A stretch of 50,196 nucleotides of DNA from an uncultured Clostridia bacterium (GTDB lineage: Bacteria > Bacillota > Clostridia > TANB77 > CAG-508), in contig CAKOVI010000012.1 in NCBI GenBank assembly GCA_934121905.1, positions 1-50,196 on the forward strand, given 5' to 3'. A program made the translations under genes and the position numbers. Positions 37,057-45,432 of this stretch are shown in pieces. The notes below the pieces were generated by a model that did not search any database, was not told the origin of the DNA, and worked only from the letters and a program-made list of their open reading frames with translations. Numbering within the stretch: the stretch's first letter is position 1; every line of letters begins with the position of its first letter.

Positions 37057-39504
37057 ATGAGACAAAATAAAGAAAAAAAATCAAAAAAAATCAAAAAAAA
37101 TAATAAAGATGAGGTTTCTACTAAAAATCAAAAAGAAAATAAACCTTTTAAGAAACGTTTGATAAAATTTATTGTTTGTGTTTTTATATTATTACTTATA
37201 CTTTCGGTCTCATTTTTAACTTTTAAGGGTTATATTTTTAAAAAATTAGTTAAGGAGATGTTTAATAACTCTCCTTCAACTGTTTTTGATTCAAATAAAA
37301 ATGTTATTGCACAAATAGGAGCCGAAAGAAATAGAGAAAATGTTGATTTTTCAGAAATTCCAAGCAATTTAAAAAATGCTTATATTTCCATTGAGGATCA
37401 ACGTTTTTATAAACATCATGGTGTTGATGTTAAAAGAACTGGAGCTGCTATTTTTTCTTATATTATTAAGCGTGGTTCCTCTTCATTTGGTGGTAGCACT
37501 ATTTCTCAGCAATTAGTTAAAAATTTGACTGGTGATGATTCAAATTCTATTAACAGAAAGGTTAAAGAATGGTTTTATGCTTGTGTTTTAGATAACTGTT
37601 TTTCTAAAGATGAAATATTAAATGCTTATTTGAATATCATTTATACAGGTCCTAATATTTATGGTGTTAAAGAAGCGGCTAAATATTATTTTAATTGTAA
37701 TTTAAGTGATTTAAGTTTGGCAAAATGTGCCTTTTTAGCAGGGATTAACAATGCTCCAAACTCGTATAATCCGTTTTCAGATACTAATAAAACTGAAAAA
37801 ATAAATAAAAGGACTAAAACAGTTTTAAGTAAAATGCTTGAATTAAATTATATCTCACAAAATGAATATGATTTAGCGGTTAAAGAAGTAGATGAAGGTT
37901 TAAAGTTTAGCAAGGGAAATATAACTAATAATTCAACTATAAACTCATACCATACAGATGCCCTTTTAAATGAAATCATCTCTGATTTTTCAAAAAAATA
38001 CCACATATCTCAAGATTTTGCAACAAACTATTTTTGCTTATCTGGAAGTAGTATTTATAGTACTCAAAATAGCCAAATTCAAAGTACTGTTGATACAGAA
38101 TGTAAAAACAAAAAATATATTCTAAAATCGTCAAATGGCGAAGATACATCTCAAACAGCATTAGTTATTATTGACCATTCAACAGGGTATGTAATAGCTT
38201 GTTCTGGAGGACTTGGAGAAAAGACTAAATCTAGGGGATTTAATAGAGCTACTCAAATGAAAAGACAGACTGGTTCTAGTATGAAACCAATTGCCGTTCT
38301 TGCACCTGCAATTGAAAAAAAACTTATAACAAATGTTACCGTATTTGCAGATGAACCAACAACATTTACCGATTATAATGGAGAGACCTACTCTCCTGTT
38401 GATTATGATAATTATAAAGGTTCAATTACATTAAGACAAGCAGTTGAATCATCGCAAAATATTCCTTTTGTAAAAATTATGGAACAACTTACACCTCAGG
38501 TTTCAATAAAATATTTAAAAAATATGGGGATTACAACTTTAAATGATAAAGATGAAAACCTTGCTCTTTCTCTTGGTGGATTAGATGAAGGTATCTCCCC
38601 TCTTGAATTTGCTGGTGCTTATAGTTCAATTGCTAATGATGGCATATATATAGAACCTACTTTTTTTACAAAAATAGATTCACATACAGGAGAAACTGTT
38701 TTAAAATCAAAACAAAAAAGACGACGAGTAATATCTAAAGACTCTGCTTATATTTTAAAACAGCTTCTTACTGAACCAGTTACAGGAAGCTCTGGGACTG
38801 CAAAATATTGTGCTATTTCTAATATGGATGTTGCTGCAAAAACTGGTACAACAAACGAAAACTACGATAGATGGCTTTGTGGATTTACTCCATATTATAC
38901 AGCTGTTTGTTGGTACGGATTTGATATGAATGAAAGTATTAATTTTAATGGCAAAAACCCTGCTGGACTTATCTGGTCTAGTGTCATGAAAAATATCCAT
39001 TCTAATTTGCCAGGGAAAAGATTTGAAAAAACAGATGGCGTTGTAACATCTGTTATATGTAAAGATTCTGGAAAAGTTGCTAATTCAAGTTGTCCACATA
39101 CATTTACCGAATATTTCTTAAAAGGGACTGTTCCTGATTTATGTACTCAACATTCTGGAAATAGCTTGAACTCAAATTCAAACAAATCAAATACATCTAA
39201 TGGAAAAAACACTGTAAAAAACAATACAACTCCTGAAAATAATACTTATAAGCAAGAAGAACAGAACACTCCTATTCCTACTCCTTCGACTTCATCTTCG
39301 TCTGAAATTACACAAAATACTACAAAGGTTGAGAAAAACACTGCAGTTAACGAAACTCTTAATACTCCTGTCGAAAACAATACATTAAACAATAGTACAT
39401 CTTCTTCAACTTCACACGATAAAGAAAATACAGCAATCAATAATGTAACTAATATAACAAACAATCAAACAAATGTCGTTTCTAACGAGATTTCTAATCA
39501 ATAA
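37057..39504 (+). CDS. Class A penicillin-binding protein (PBP1A-type)
   Basis: Bifunctional peptidoglycan glycosyltransferase/DD-transpeptidase, 815 residues. Lysine-rich cytosolic tail, membrane anchor (~37-58), GT51 domain with EDQRFYKHHGVD (catalytic Glu) and GGSTISQQLVKN, then transpeptidase with SSMKP (active-site Ser, SxxK), SSQN (SxN) and KTGTTNEN (KTG). The last ~120 residues are a low-complexity Asn/Thr/Ser-rich tail. AAAGG precedes the ATG. It follows the bactofilin-like gene and ends at a strong terminator. CGG occurs only out of frame. Confidence 0.95.
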   Translation: MRQNKEKKSKKIKKNNKDEVSTKNQKENKPFKKRLIKFIVCVFILLLILSVSFLTFKGYIFKKLVKEMFNNSPSTVFDSNKNVIAQIGAERNRENVDFSEIPSNLKNAYISIEDQRFYKHHGVDVKRTGAAIFSYIIKRGSSSFGGSTISQQLVKNLTGDDSNSINRKVKEWFYACVLDNCFSKDEILNAYLNIIYTGPNIYGVKEAAKYYFNCNLSDLSLAKCAFLAGINNAPNSYNPFSDTNKTEKINKRTKTVLSKMLELNYISQNEYDLAVKEVDEGLKFSKGNITNNSTINSYHTDALLNEIISDFSKKYHISQDFATNYFCLSGSSIYSTQNSQIQSTVDTECKNKKYILKSSNGEDTSQTALVIIDHSTGYVIACSGGLGEKTKSRGFNRATQMKRQTGSSMKPIAVLAPAIEKKLITNVTVFADEPTTFTDYNGETYSPVDYDNYKGSITLRQAVESSQNIPFVKIMEQLTPQVSIKYLKNMGITTLNDKDENLALSLGGLDEGISPLEFAGAYSSIANDGIYIEPTFFTKIDSHTGETVLKSKQKRRRVISKDSAYILKQLLTEPVTGSSGTAKYCAISNMDVAAKTGTTNENYDRWLCGFTPYYTAVCWYGFDMNESINFNGKNPAGLIWSSVMKNIHSNLPGKRFEKTDGVVTSVICKDSGKVANSSCPHTFTEYFLKGTVPDLCTQHSGNSLNSNSNKSNTSNGKNTVKNNTTPENNTYKQEEQNTPIPTPSTSSSSEITQNTTKVEKNTAVNETLNTPVENNTLNNSTSSSTSHDKENTAINNVTNITNNQTNVVSNEISNQ

Positions 39505-39545
39505 AAATAAACAATTTGAGGTTTTTCCTTGAATTGTTTATTTTT
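39503..39545 (+). terminator. Terminator of the PBP gene
   Basis: Perfect 14-bp stem AAAAATAAACAATT (39503-39516) with 39532-39545, loop of 15, right at the stop codon. Confidence 0.8.
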
Positions 39546-39597
39546 GTGTATAAATTTCAATGTAAATTCATAAAAATTATAGTGGAGGTTCGCTTTA

Positions 39598-40653
39598 ATG
39601 AAACACTTTAGAATATTCGTATTTAAAATACAAAGAAACATTTTACCTGGTATATTTTTGCTATTTTTAGTATGTCTTATTTTATTTTCATCTACAAATA
39701 TGCAAGCTGCAAAATCAGGGCTAAAACTATGGGCAAATTCTGTAGTCCCTTCCCTATTTCCGTTTTTTATTGCAACAGAAGTATTATCCAAAACACGTAT
39801 TCCATATCAATTCGGAAAAATATTTAATAAACTTATGAAACCTCTATTTAATATTTCTGGTGAAGGAAGTTTCGCATTATTTATGGGCTGGTTAAGCCGG
39901 ATATCCTGTTCGGAGCTAAAATAGCTGTTAACTTTAGAAATAATAATATTTGCACAAAAGAAGAATGTGAAAGACTACTAAGTTTTACGAATAATTCAGG
40001 TCCATTATTTATTATAGGAACTTGTCGGAGTAAGTCTATTTGGAAGTTATTTAGTGGGTATTCTATTATTTATAACACATATTTTAAGCTGTATTACTGT
40101 TGGAATTTTATTCAAATTTTGGAAAAGGAATTCTAACACGCCAATTCAATACAAAGTCTCTAAAAATGATAATAAACTTCAAAATATTACAGTATCAAAT
40201 TTAGGTGAAATACTAGGTTCAAGTATTCAATCAGCTGTTTCTACAATTCTTATGATTGGTGGATTTGTGGTTCTATTTTCTGTTATAATTTCAATCTTAA
40301 ATGTTAGTGGTATTACAGATTTAGTTTGTATTTTACTTGAACCTGTTTGTCATTTTTTAGGCATCCCTTCAAAAATTGTTGCTTCTGTTTTTACAGGATT
40401 TTTTGAAATTACTAATGGAATCAATATGGTATCTTTAATTAAACTTAAAAATATTTCCTTAAACATAATTGTTACTGCCTTTTTGCTTGGATTTGGTGGG
40501 CTTTCTGTTTTGCTTCAAGTTTTTAGCGTTGTTTCTAAGTCTGATTTGTCTATTAAACCTTATGTTGTCGGAAAGATTTTGCATGGGATTTTTGCTGCGG
40601 TTTATACTTTTTTGGTTATAAGTAATTTTCCTGTTTTTAATTTTAATTTGTAA
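39598..40653 (+). CDS. ylbJ: YlbJ-like sporulation membrane protein, read through three CGGA sites
   Basis: Nucleoside-recognition/Gate-domain-like membrane protein required for cortex formation in spore formers. Three CGGA sites: 39898 (AGC C GGA TAT), 39911 (GTT C GGA GCT) and 40026 (TGT C GGA GTA). With Gly at each, the protein reads MGWLSGYPVGAKIAVNFR, then IIGTCGVSLFGSYLVG, matching the conserved SGYP.GAK and GT.G motifs, and is 350 residues (1056 minus three divides by three). The first two sites are only four codons apart, and each leaves a hybrid frame unless the other is also shifted. About eight membrane segments. GGAGG precedes the ATG. Confidence 0.88.
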
Positions 40654-40711
40654 TTTTTTCGCATTGGGGACGGTTCTTTTCGCGAAAAGAACCGTCCCCA
40701 ATGCGAAAAAA
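40654..40711. repeat. Perfect 29-bp-arm GGGGACGGTTCTTTT palindrome
   Basis: Inverted repeat with no loop (40654-40682 with 40683-40711), starting at the base after the ylbJ stop. The T-runs at the ends make it a likely terminator. Same repeat family as 29504-29548. Confidence 0.9.
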
Positions 40712-40727
40712 TAAAGGATTTGATTAT

Positions 40728-40872
40728 ATGATAAACATTAATAACACAACTGTCGCTGTTGAAACATCAGCAGAGTTAAAAACTGTTCTAGAAGGAAATT
40801 GAGCCTTTGTATAATGGAGAAACTTATTCTACTGAGATTAATTGGATTTTGATTGGTGAGAAATTAAATTAA
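40728..40872 (+). pseudogene. Short gene remnant with a frame break
   Basis: ATG 40728 opens MINNTTVAVETSAELKTVL (reading MININNTTV), which stops at 40800-40802. The next frame continues EIEPLYNGETYSTEINWIL to a stop at 40870-40872. One extra G near 40791-40795 would join them (LEEIEPLYNG). This break is not a CGG site. No ribosome site is seen; the parent gene is unknown. Confidence 0.4.
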
Positions 40873-40882
40873 TAATAAAAAG

Positions 40883-40904
40883 GCAATAGTTTCTTTTCTA
40901 TTGC
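40883..40904 (-). terminator. GCAATAG hairpin after the ParE-type gene
   Basis: GCAATAG (40883-40889) with CTATTGC (40898-40904), followed by T-rich DNA in both directions. Similar GCAATAG..CTATTGC hairpins occur at 48734-48770 and 49701-49725. Confidence 0.5.
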
Positions 40905-40908
40905 TCTC

Positions 40909-41211
40909 TTAATTAAAATATTTTTTTATATACTTAATTTTTCCTGCTATATTTTGCTTATGATGTACGATGGTTATAATATAAATTTTGTCATTCTCAA
41001 TATAATAAAAAATTCTATGTTGTTTATGTACTAATTGTCTAACAATATATCCTTTTAAATAAAAATAAATTTTACCTAACTTCGGTTGTTCTATAAGTAA
41101 ATTTACATTATCTATAAGTTCTGAAATATATTCTTTTGGATTGGTCATTTTTGTAATATCATAAAACTCTTTTAAATCATTTCTAGCTAGTTTAGTCCAT
41201 TTTATTTCCAT
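40909..41211 (-). CDS. RelE/ParE-family toxin
   Basis: 100-residue type II toxin-antitoxin toxin. MEIKWTKLARNDLKEFYD, then GKIYFYLKGYIVRQLVHKQHRIFYYIENDKIYI and IVHHKQN, match the ParE/RelE fold. The key basic residues fit ParE; its usual target is DNA gyrase, while RelE-type members cut mRNA, so the mode is not certain. The ATG overlaps the 3' end of the antitoxin gene by 10 bases. Confidence 0.85.
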   Translation of the reverse strand: MEIKWTKLARNDLKEFYDITKMTNPKEYISELIDNVNLLIEQPKLGKIYFYLKGYIVRQLVHKQHRIFYYIENDKIYIITIVHHKQNIAGKIKYIKKYFN

Positions 41212-41375
41212 TTTTCAATCTCCTCTATAAGGTCTTCTGTTGATAATGTTTCATCGCTTTGGATATTTTTTATTCCTTCTTCAATTTGCAATCTTATATA
41301 TATAGCTTCTATTATATCATCAAATGTTGCGGTATCTGGTAAAGTATTTGTCACTTCCATAACTAACTCTTTCAT
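41202..41375 (-). CDS. Antitoxin partner of the ParE-type toxin
   Basis: 57 residues: acidic and helical (PDTATFDDIIEAIYIRLQIE, STEDLIEEIEKWK), the usual form of a small ParD/RelB-like or addiction-module (Phd/AntP) antitoxin. GGAGG precedes ATG 41375, and the gene overlaps the toxin start by 10 bases, the standard translationally coupled order. It lacks an obvious ribbon-helix-helix N-terminus. Confidence 0.8.
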   Translation of the reverse strand: MKELVMEVTNTLPDTATFDDIIEAIYIRLQIEEGIKNIQSDETLSTEDLIEEIEKWK

Positions 41376-41389
41376 GTTTCAACCTCCTT

Positions 41390-41428
41390 TATAATATATA
41401 TTATAATATTTTTTATTAAATTTATCAA
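41390..41428 (-). promoter_or_regulatory. Promoter and palindromic operator of the toxin-antitoxin operon
   Basis: TTGATA (41423-41428), 17-base spacer, TATAAT (41400-41405). A 16-bp palindrome TATAATATATATTATA (41390-41405) covers the -10 and the start of transcription, where an antitoxin-toxin complex could bind. Confidence 0.65.
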
Positions 41429-41454
41429 CGATTTTTATTAAAATTTTAATGATA

Positions 41455-41490
41455 TGTAACCCTGCCTCTATTTCTAAAGACAGGGTTACA
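41455..41490 (-). terminator. Terminator hairpin
   Basis: TGTAACCCTG arm (~41455-41465) with CAGGGTTACA (41481-41490), downstream of the frame-broken gene at 41643-41946. Confidence 0.65.
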
Positions 41491-41642
41491 CTTACAATTT
41501 ATTTTTCTTTGTTTGTTTTTCAATTACTATTATACAAATTTTATAACTAATTACACAATTTTTACAATATTTAAAAACTTTTATTTTATATTTAAAATCA
41601 CAATTTTGATTGCAAAATACAATTTTAGATTTCCATTTATAA

Positions 41643-41946
41643 CTAAACTTTTTGCACTTGAAAGGTAATTTCGACTTTTCCTTCAGTAGCAACTGTTTCT
41701 AGTGTTACTGTTAGTAAACCTGTATCGGCATCGTAAGTGTAGTCAGCTGTTGCCTCATTTACTTGTACAGTATCTTCTACTAACTTGATTAATGTTGGGT
41801 CTAGTGTATCGGTAGTTTGTCTGCTTTTTTTCTATTGTTAATCCTGCAATTATTTCTGTTATTACTGCTTCTGATACTAGTGTTGTTGGTATTGCATCAT
41901 AATTTCCTACTATGGTTGCTGTATTTGATAATTTTACATCTGCCAT
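41643..41946 (-). pseudogene. Frame-broken small protein, possibly surface-related
   Basis: ATG 41946 reads MADVKLSNTATIVGNYDAIP, then SEAVITEIIAGLTIEK, and runs into a stop. The next frame (+1) continues TTDTLDPTLIKLVEDTVQVN and TLETVATEGKVEITFQVQK to a stop at 41643-41645. The shift is at an A7 run (GAAAAAAAG, ~41825-41835); removing one A restores a 100-residue protein. There is no CGG here, so this break differs from the nine CGGN sites. GGAGG precedes the ATG. The strand-rich C-terminal half suggests an Ig-like or DUF11-type domain. Confidence 0.5.
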
Positions 41947-41995
41947 TTTTTTACCTCCATAGCATAGTATATGTTTTATGTTAGGTTGTGTGATT

Positions 41996-42352
41996 TTATT
42001 TTAAACTGTCTGTCCATTTTATAATAATACTTTCAAAAAATCTCTCTTGAAATTCAGTTAAGGCTCTAATAGCATCATCAGAATAATCTTTTTCCTCTGG
42101 TACTATAATAAGTTTATCATCATTATCATTAATCCTATGTATTACTGCTATACATTTTCCTTTAAATTTGTCAAGTGGTTCAAATACACCTAATACATAA
42201 CAATCAAGTTCCTCTCCATCACCGCTGATAGTATTCGGAACATATCCATAATTAACTGGATATATAAATCCATATTTTGGATGTTTCGAGCCCATGGGCC
42301 TATCTATCTTTAACTCTACCAATTTACCAATATATGATTTTGATTCAATCAT
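41996..42352 (-). CDS. Inorganic pyrophosphatase-like protein
   Basis: 118 residues from ATG 42352 (GGAGG 8 bases upstream). HPKYGFIYPVNYGYVPNT and SGDGEELDCYVLGVFEPL follow the family I pyrophosphatase signature, which normally reads D-x-D-[PE]-x-D; here the third position is Glu, so catalytic competence is uncertain. Shorter than typical family I enzymes (about 165-180), but short homologs are common in Clostridia, often called inorganic pyrophosphatase. Soluble cytosolic protein; likely its own transcript. Confidence 0.75.
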   Translation of the reverse strand: MIESKSYIGKLVELKIDRPMGSKHPKYGFIYPVNYGYVPNTISGDGEELDCYVLGVFEPLDKFKGKCIAVIHRINDNDDKLIIVPEEKDYSDDAIRALTEFQERFFESIIIKWTDSLK

Positions 42353-42504
42353 AATTTTTACCTCCATATTTTAGTATATTTAATTATACTATCAACATCT
42401 ATTAATTCGTTTTTATTCCTGTCAGTCCCCCTATACAGATAATCGCTTTCATATCTTTTCCTTCTTTCATTTATTTTTTCAATTTTACCTAATATAATAA
42501 TTTT

Positions 42505-43059
42505 TCAAATTTCTTTCAAAACTCTACAAGGATTACCAACAGCAACAACATTAGATGGTATATCTTTAGTAACGACACTACCGGCTCCAATAACCACATT
42601 ATCTCCTATAGTTACTCCTGGCATTACGCAAACATTTCCACCTATCCAAACATTGCTTCCAACCTTAATGGTTTTAGCATATTCCAACCCTTTATTTCTT
42701 GTTTCATAATCCAAAGGATGTCCTGCTGTATAAAAACCACAATTGGGTGCAATAAAAACATTATCTCCAAATTCTACTTTTGCACCATCTAATATTGTGC
42801 AATTATGATTCATATAAAAATTTTCTCCAACAAAAATATTATAACCATAATCACACCAGAAGTTTTGTTCAACTATTATTTGCTTTCCTGTCTTTGCAAA
42901 TAATTTTTTTATTATTCTGTCTTTACCCTCAAAATCTGACGGTTTTAAATTATTATATTCAAAGCAAATATCTTTGGCTTTACATCTATCTTTTATTAAT
43001 TCTTCATCATAATTAGCATCATATAATTCTCCTGCTAATATTTTATCTTTTTCTGACAT
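42505..43059 (-). CDS. Sugar O-acetyltransferase (maltose acetyltransferase-like)
   Basis: Left-handed beta-helix acyltransferase of the Maa/NodL family, moving acetyl from acetyl-CoA to a sugar. The N-terminal Mac domain is MSEKDKILAGELYDANYDEE; hexapeptide repeats follow from ~90; the active-site His lies in FYTAGHPLD; WIGGNVCVMPGVTIGDNVVI and VTKDIPSNVVAVGNPCRV close the helix. 184 residues, normal. The ATG has a GGAGG (AAGGAGGAAC) about 11 bases upstream. Confidence 0.93.
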   Translation of the reverse strand: MSEKDKILAGELYDANYDEELIKDRCKAKDICFEYNNLKPSDFEGKDRIIKKLFAKTGKQIIVEQNFWCDYGYNIFVGENFYMNHNCTILDGAKVEFGDNVFIAPNCGFYTAGHPLDYETRNKGLEYAKTIKVGSNVWIGGNVCVMPGVTIGDNVVIGAGSVVTKDIPSNVVAVGNPCRVLKEI

Positions 43060-43185
43060 AACTACTATTGTTCCTCCTTAATTAATTTTATTTTGTTATT
43101 TGAATTATACCACAAAAATTCTTAATATAACAAGATATAAAAAAAGAACTACTATTTTTGCTCAATTATATCAGATTTTATTTTT

Positions 43186-44212
43186 TTATATCGGAATACT
43201 AACCCTAAAAATTGTAAACCCATTCTTATACAAAACCTCAATACTTCCACCATATCTCTGTACAGTTGACTTTGCAATCGCCAACCCCAGTCCATATCTT
43301 TTTTCTTTTCTATTTCTCGACTTATCAATACGGTAAAACCTCTCAAATATTTTTTCTCTTTCATCCTCCGGAATAGGTTCTCCCATATTTTTTACTTGCC
43401 AAATTATACTATTTTTATTCTTTTTCAATTCTATAATTACTTCTTTCGATTTTTCTGTATGTTTAATCGCATTATCAATCAAGGTAGACAATATATGCTC
43501 AACATCTTCTTTATTTCCATTCAGCATTATATTTTCCTGAACATCACTTTTTAATAAAACATTTTTCTCATAAGCCATACTTTCAAACATAGAAACAATA
43601 ATTTCGGTTTCTTTCGATATATCTAATTCCTTATATTCCTTTAATTCACCTACATTTTCCATTTTAGCAAGCAATAATAACTCGTTTATTAATTTATTCA
43701 TACTATCTATTTCATTTTGAATATAGCTTATCCACTTATTATTTCCGACTTGTCCCTCTAAAACATCTGTGTTAGCTTCTATTACTGCAAGTGGCGTCTT
43801 AAGCTCATGTGAGGCATCTGAAATAAATTGTTTTTGTTTTTCAAATGTTTCTTGTATTGGCTTTACAATAACTACTGACAATTTTTTAGCAATACCATAT
43901 ATAATAATTAAAGATACAATACAGCCTAGTTCAGAAAAAATTATTATTTTCTTTATTTGCATAACTACTGTTTTATTTTCCATAAGTATTACAATATTGC
44001 TTCCTTTTGTCTTTCTTGTTTTATAAATATAATCTCCTATAATCCCACTTTGACTTTTTCCACCATTTACTTTAATTGCATATTGTTTTATTTTCTCATC
44101 ATATGTTTTATCTGATACTTCTGAAACATTTGAATTTTCAATTCTAAAAATATATACTCCATCAAAATTCAAATCAAAGTTCTTTTTGTCATCTGAATTT
44201 TCTCTTTCTGAA
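43186..44212 (-). pseudogene. Sensor histidine kinase lacking its N-terminus
   Basis: C-terminal part intact: one membrane segment, then DHp FISDASHELKTPLAVIEAN (phospho-His), N-box NAIKHTE, DEREKIFERFYR and G-box RYGLGLAIAKSTVQRYGG. The first membrane helix is missing: the frame enters from the tail of an adaptor gene (44169-44741), and in the kinase frame NAISERENSDDKK can be read back only to about 44212. The cognate response regulator is absent. A deletion joined the two genes. Confidence 0.8.
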
Positions 44213-44741
44213 ATTGCATTTCTAGGTTTGTTATGCTTCCTGTATACGTTTTCGTTTCATCTGCTGTTAACGTTTTTTCTACTTCTTGACCTTTTTTTAG
44301 TTCTCCTATTTCGTTTTCACTTATTGATATTGTTGTTTGTAATGTAGTTAAATTCGATACCTCTATATAGTTTGAAGATGTACATTTGGATTCCGTATCT
44401 GGCACACTAATACTTTCTATAACTAAATCATAAGGTGCTGTTAAATATGTTCCATTTGTATATTCTAATATATTTTCACCCTCTAATACAGTGTCATCTT
44501 CTTCCACACACATTGCTTTAAAATATTTCGTTGTTGCTAGTTCTAGTTTTTCAGTTGTTTTAGCCGATACTTGACCAGAACTTGTTAAGGTCTTTTTTAT
44601 GTCATGTTTTGAAACTGTTTCCTTGGTAATTATAGTTTTATTTTTGCTTTCTTCTGTATCTAGTCCTACTTGCCTTCCAACAAAAAATGCTCCTATTGTT
44701 AGCAATATTATTAAAATAGTTATTAATATTTTCTTTTTCAT
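44169..44741 (-). pseudogene. Truncated HlyD-like membrane-fusion protein
   Basis: 190 residues: N-terminal anchor (~5-22), a barrel/lipoyl-like region (SGQVSAKTTEKLELATTK) and NLTTLQTTISISENEIGELK of periplasmic adaptor proteins of ABC exporters (MacA-like). It ends after TYTGSITNL in residues that are really the start of the kinase sequence in another frame. Family members run 350-400 residues, so about half is lost. No ABC exporter genes adjoin it. Confidence 0.75.
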
Positions 44742-44841
44742 TAATTTACCTCCAATGTTTTTTTACATTAGTAATATAAAATATGAACATTGAAAAATTA
44801 TTGAATTTTTTAATTTTATATAAGATTATTTATATTTAATA

Positions 44842-44885
44842 AAAAAATAAAGCTTACTATTATTTAAAGTAAACTTTATTTTTTA
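44842..44885 (-). terminator. Terminator of the DUF3795 gene
   Basis: AATAAAGCTTACT (about 44848-44858) and its partner (about 44868-44880), one mismatch, with T-runs on the minus strand. Confidence 0.65.
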
Positions 44886-44934
44886 ACAACTATTATATAG
44901 TCTATAACATTAATATAATCTGTGCATGCAAAAA

Positions 44935-45387
44935 TTATCTCTTTTTATACAATATAATTTCAGGATTTTCTCCATTTGCACAATATTCACTTACAAGTAA
45001 AAAGTCCATATTAGCCACTAATCCAAAACATCTAATTATTTCCCCGTCATTAAATTCACATTCTACTTGGTTTCCTAAATAAATATCATCGTTATTTAAA
45101 AACGCTACTGTACTTCCATTAGGTAATGTATATTTCAAATTAACAAAAACTCCATTTAATGGAAATAATTCTTTTATTGTAGGCATTCCTGGAATTTTTA
45201 GTGAATTAAATTCATCTATTAACTGATTTTTAAATAATTCGAAATTCTCCTTCCCACCTGTCAATATATATTTTGCTATAAAACATTGCTTTCCCAAAGG
45301 GCAACCATTTGATTTTCTACATCCATTACAATTATTATTCTTTCCATATCCGCAATCATTGCAATTTGCGCCACATATTGAGTCCAT
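44935..45387 (-). CDS. DUF3795 cysteine-rich protein
   Basis: 150 residues from ATG 45387 (GGAGG 8 bases upstream). The N-terminus has the DUF3795 cysteine pattern CGANCNDCGYGKNNNCNGC, then GCPLGKQCFIAKY. The C-terminal ~90 residues (LPNGSTVAFLNNDDIYLGNQ) are strand-rich. DUF3795 proteins are common in Clostridia, thought to bind metal; function unknown. Confidence 0.8.
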   Translation of the reverse strand: MDSICGANCNDCGYGKNNNCNGCRKSNGCPLGKQCFIAKYILTGGKENFELFKNQLIDEFNSLKIPGMPTIKELFPLNGVFVNLKYTLPNGSTVAFLNNDDIYLGNQVECEFNDGEIIRCFGLVANMDFLLVSEYCANGENPEIILYKKR

Positions 45388-45432
45388 ACAAAATTCCTCC
45401 ATAATTTTATTTTCTCTTTTCTTATAAATTTA

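Noticed and set aside
41492..41692. Minus-strand 66-codon Cys/Lys-rich ORF
   Set aside because: It overlaps the end of the frame-broken gene at 41643-41946, lacks a ribosome site, and is mostly low-complexity AT-rich translation.
41825..41835. Programmed -1 frameshift at the A7 slippery run
   Set aside because: The intact downstream frame is +1, not -1; the -1 frame soon hits a stop.
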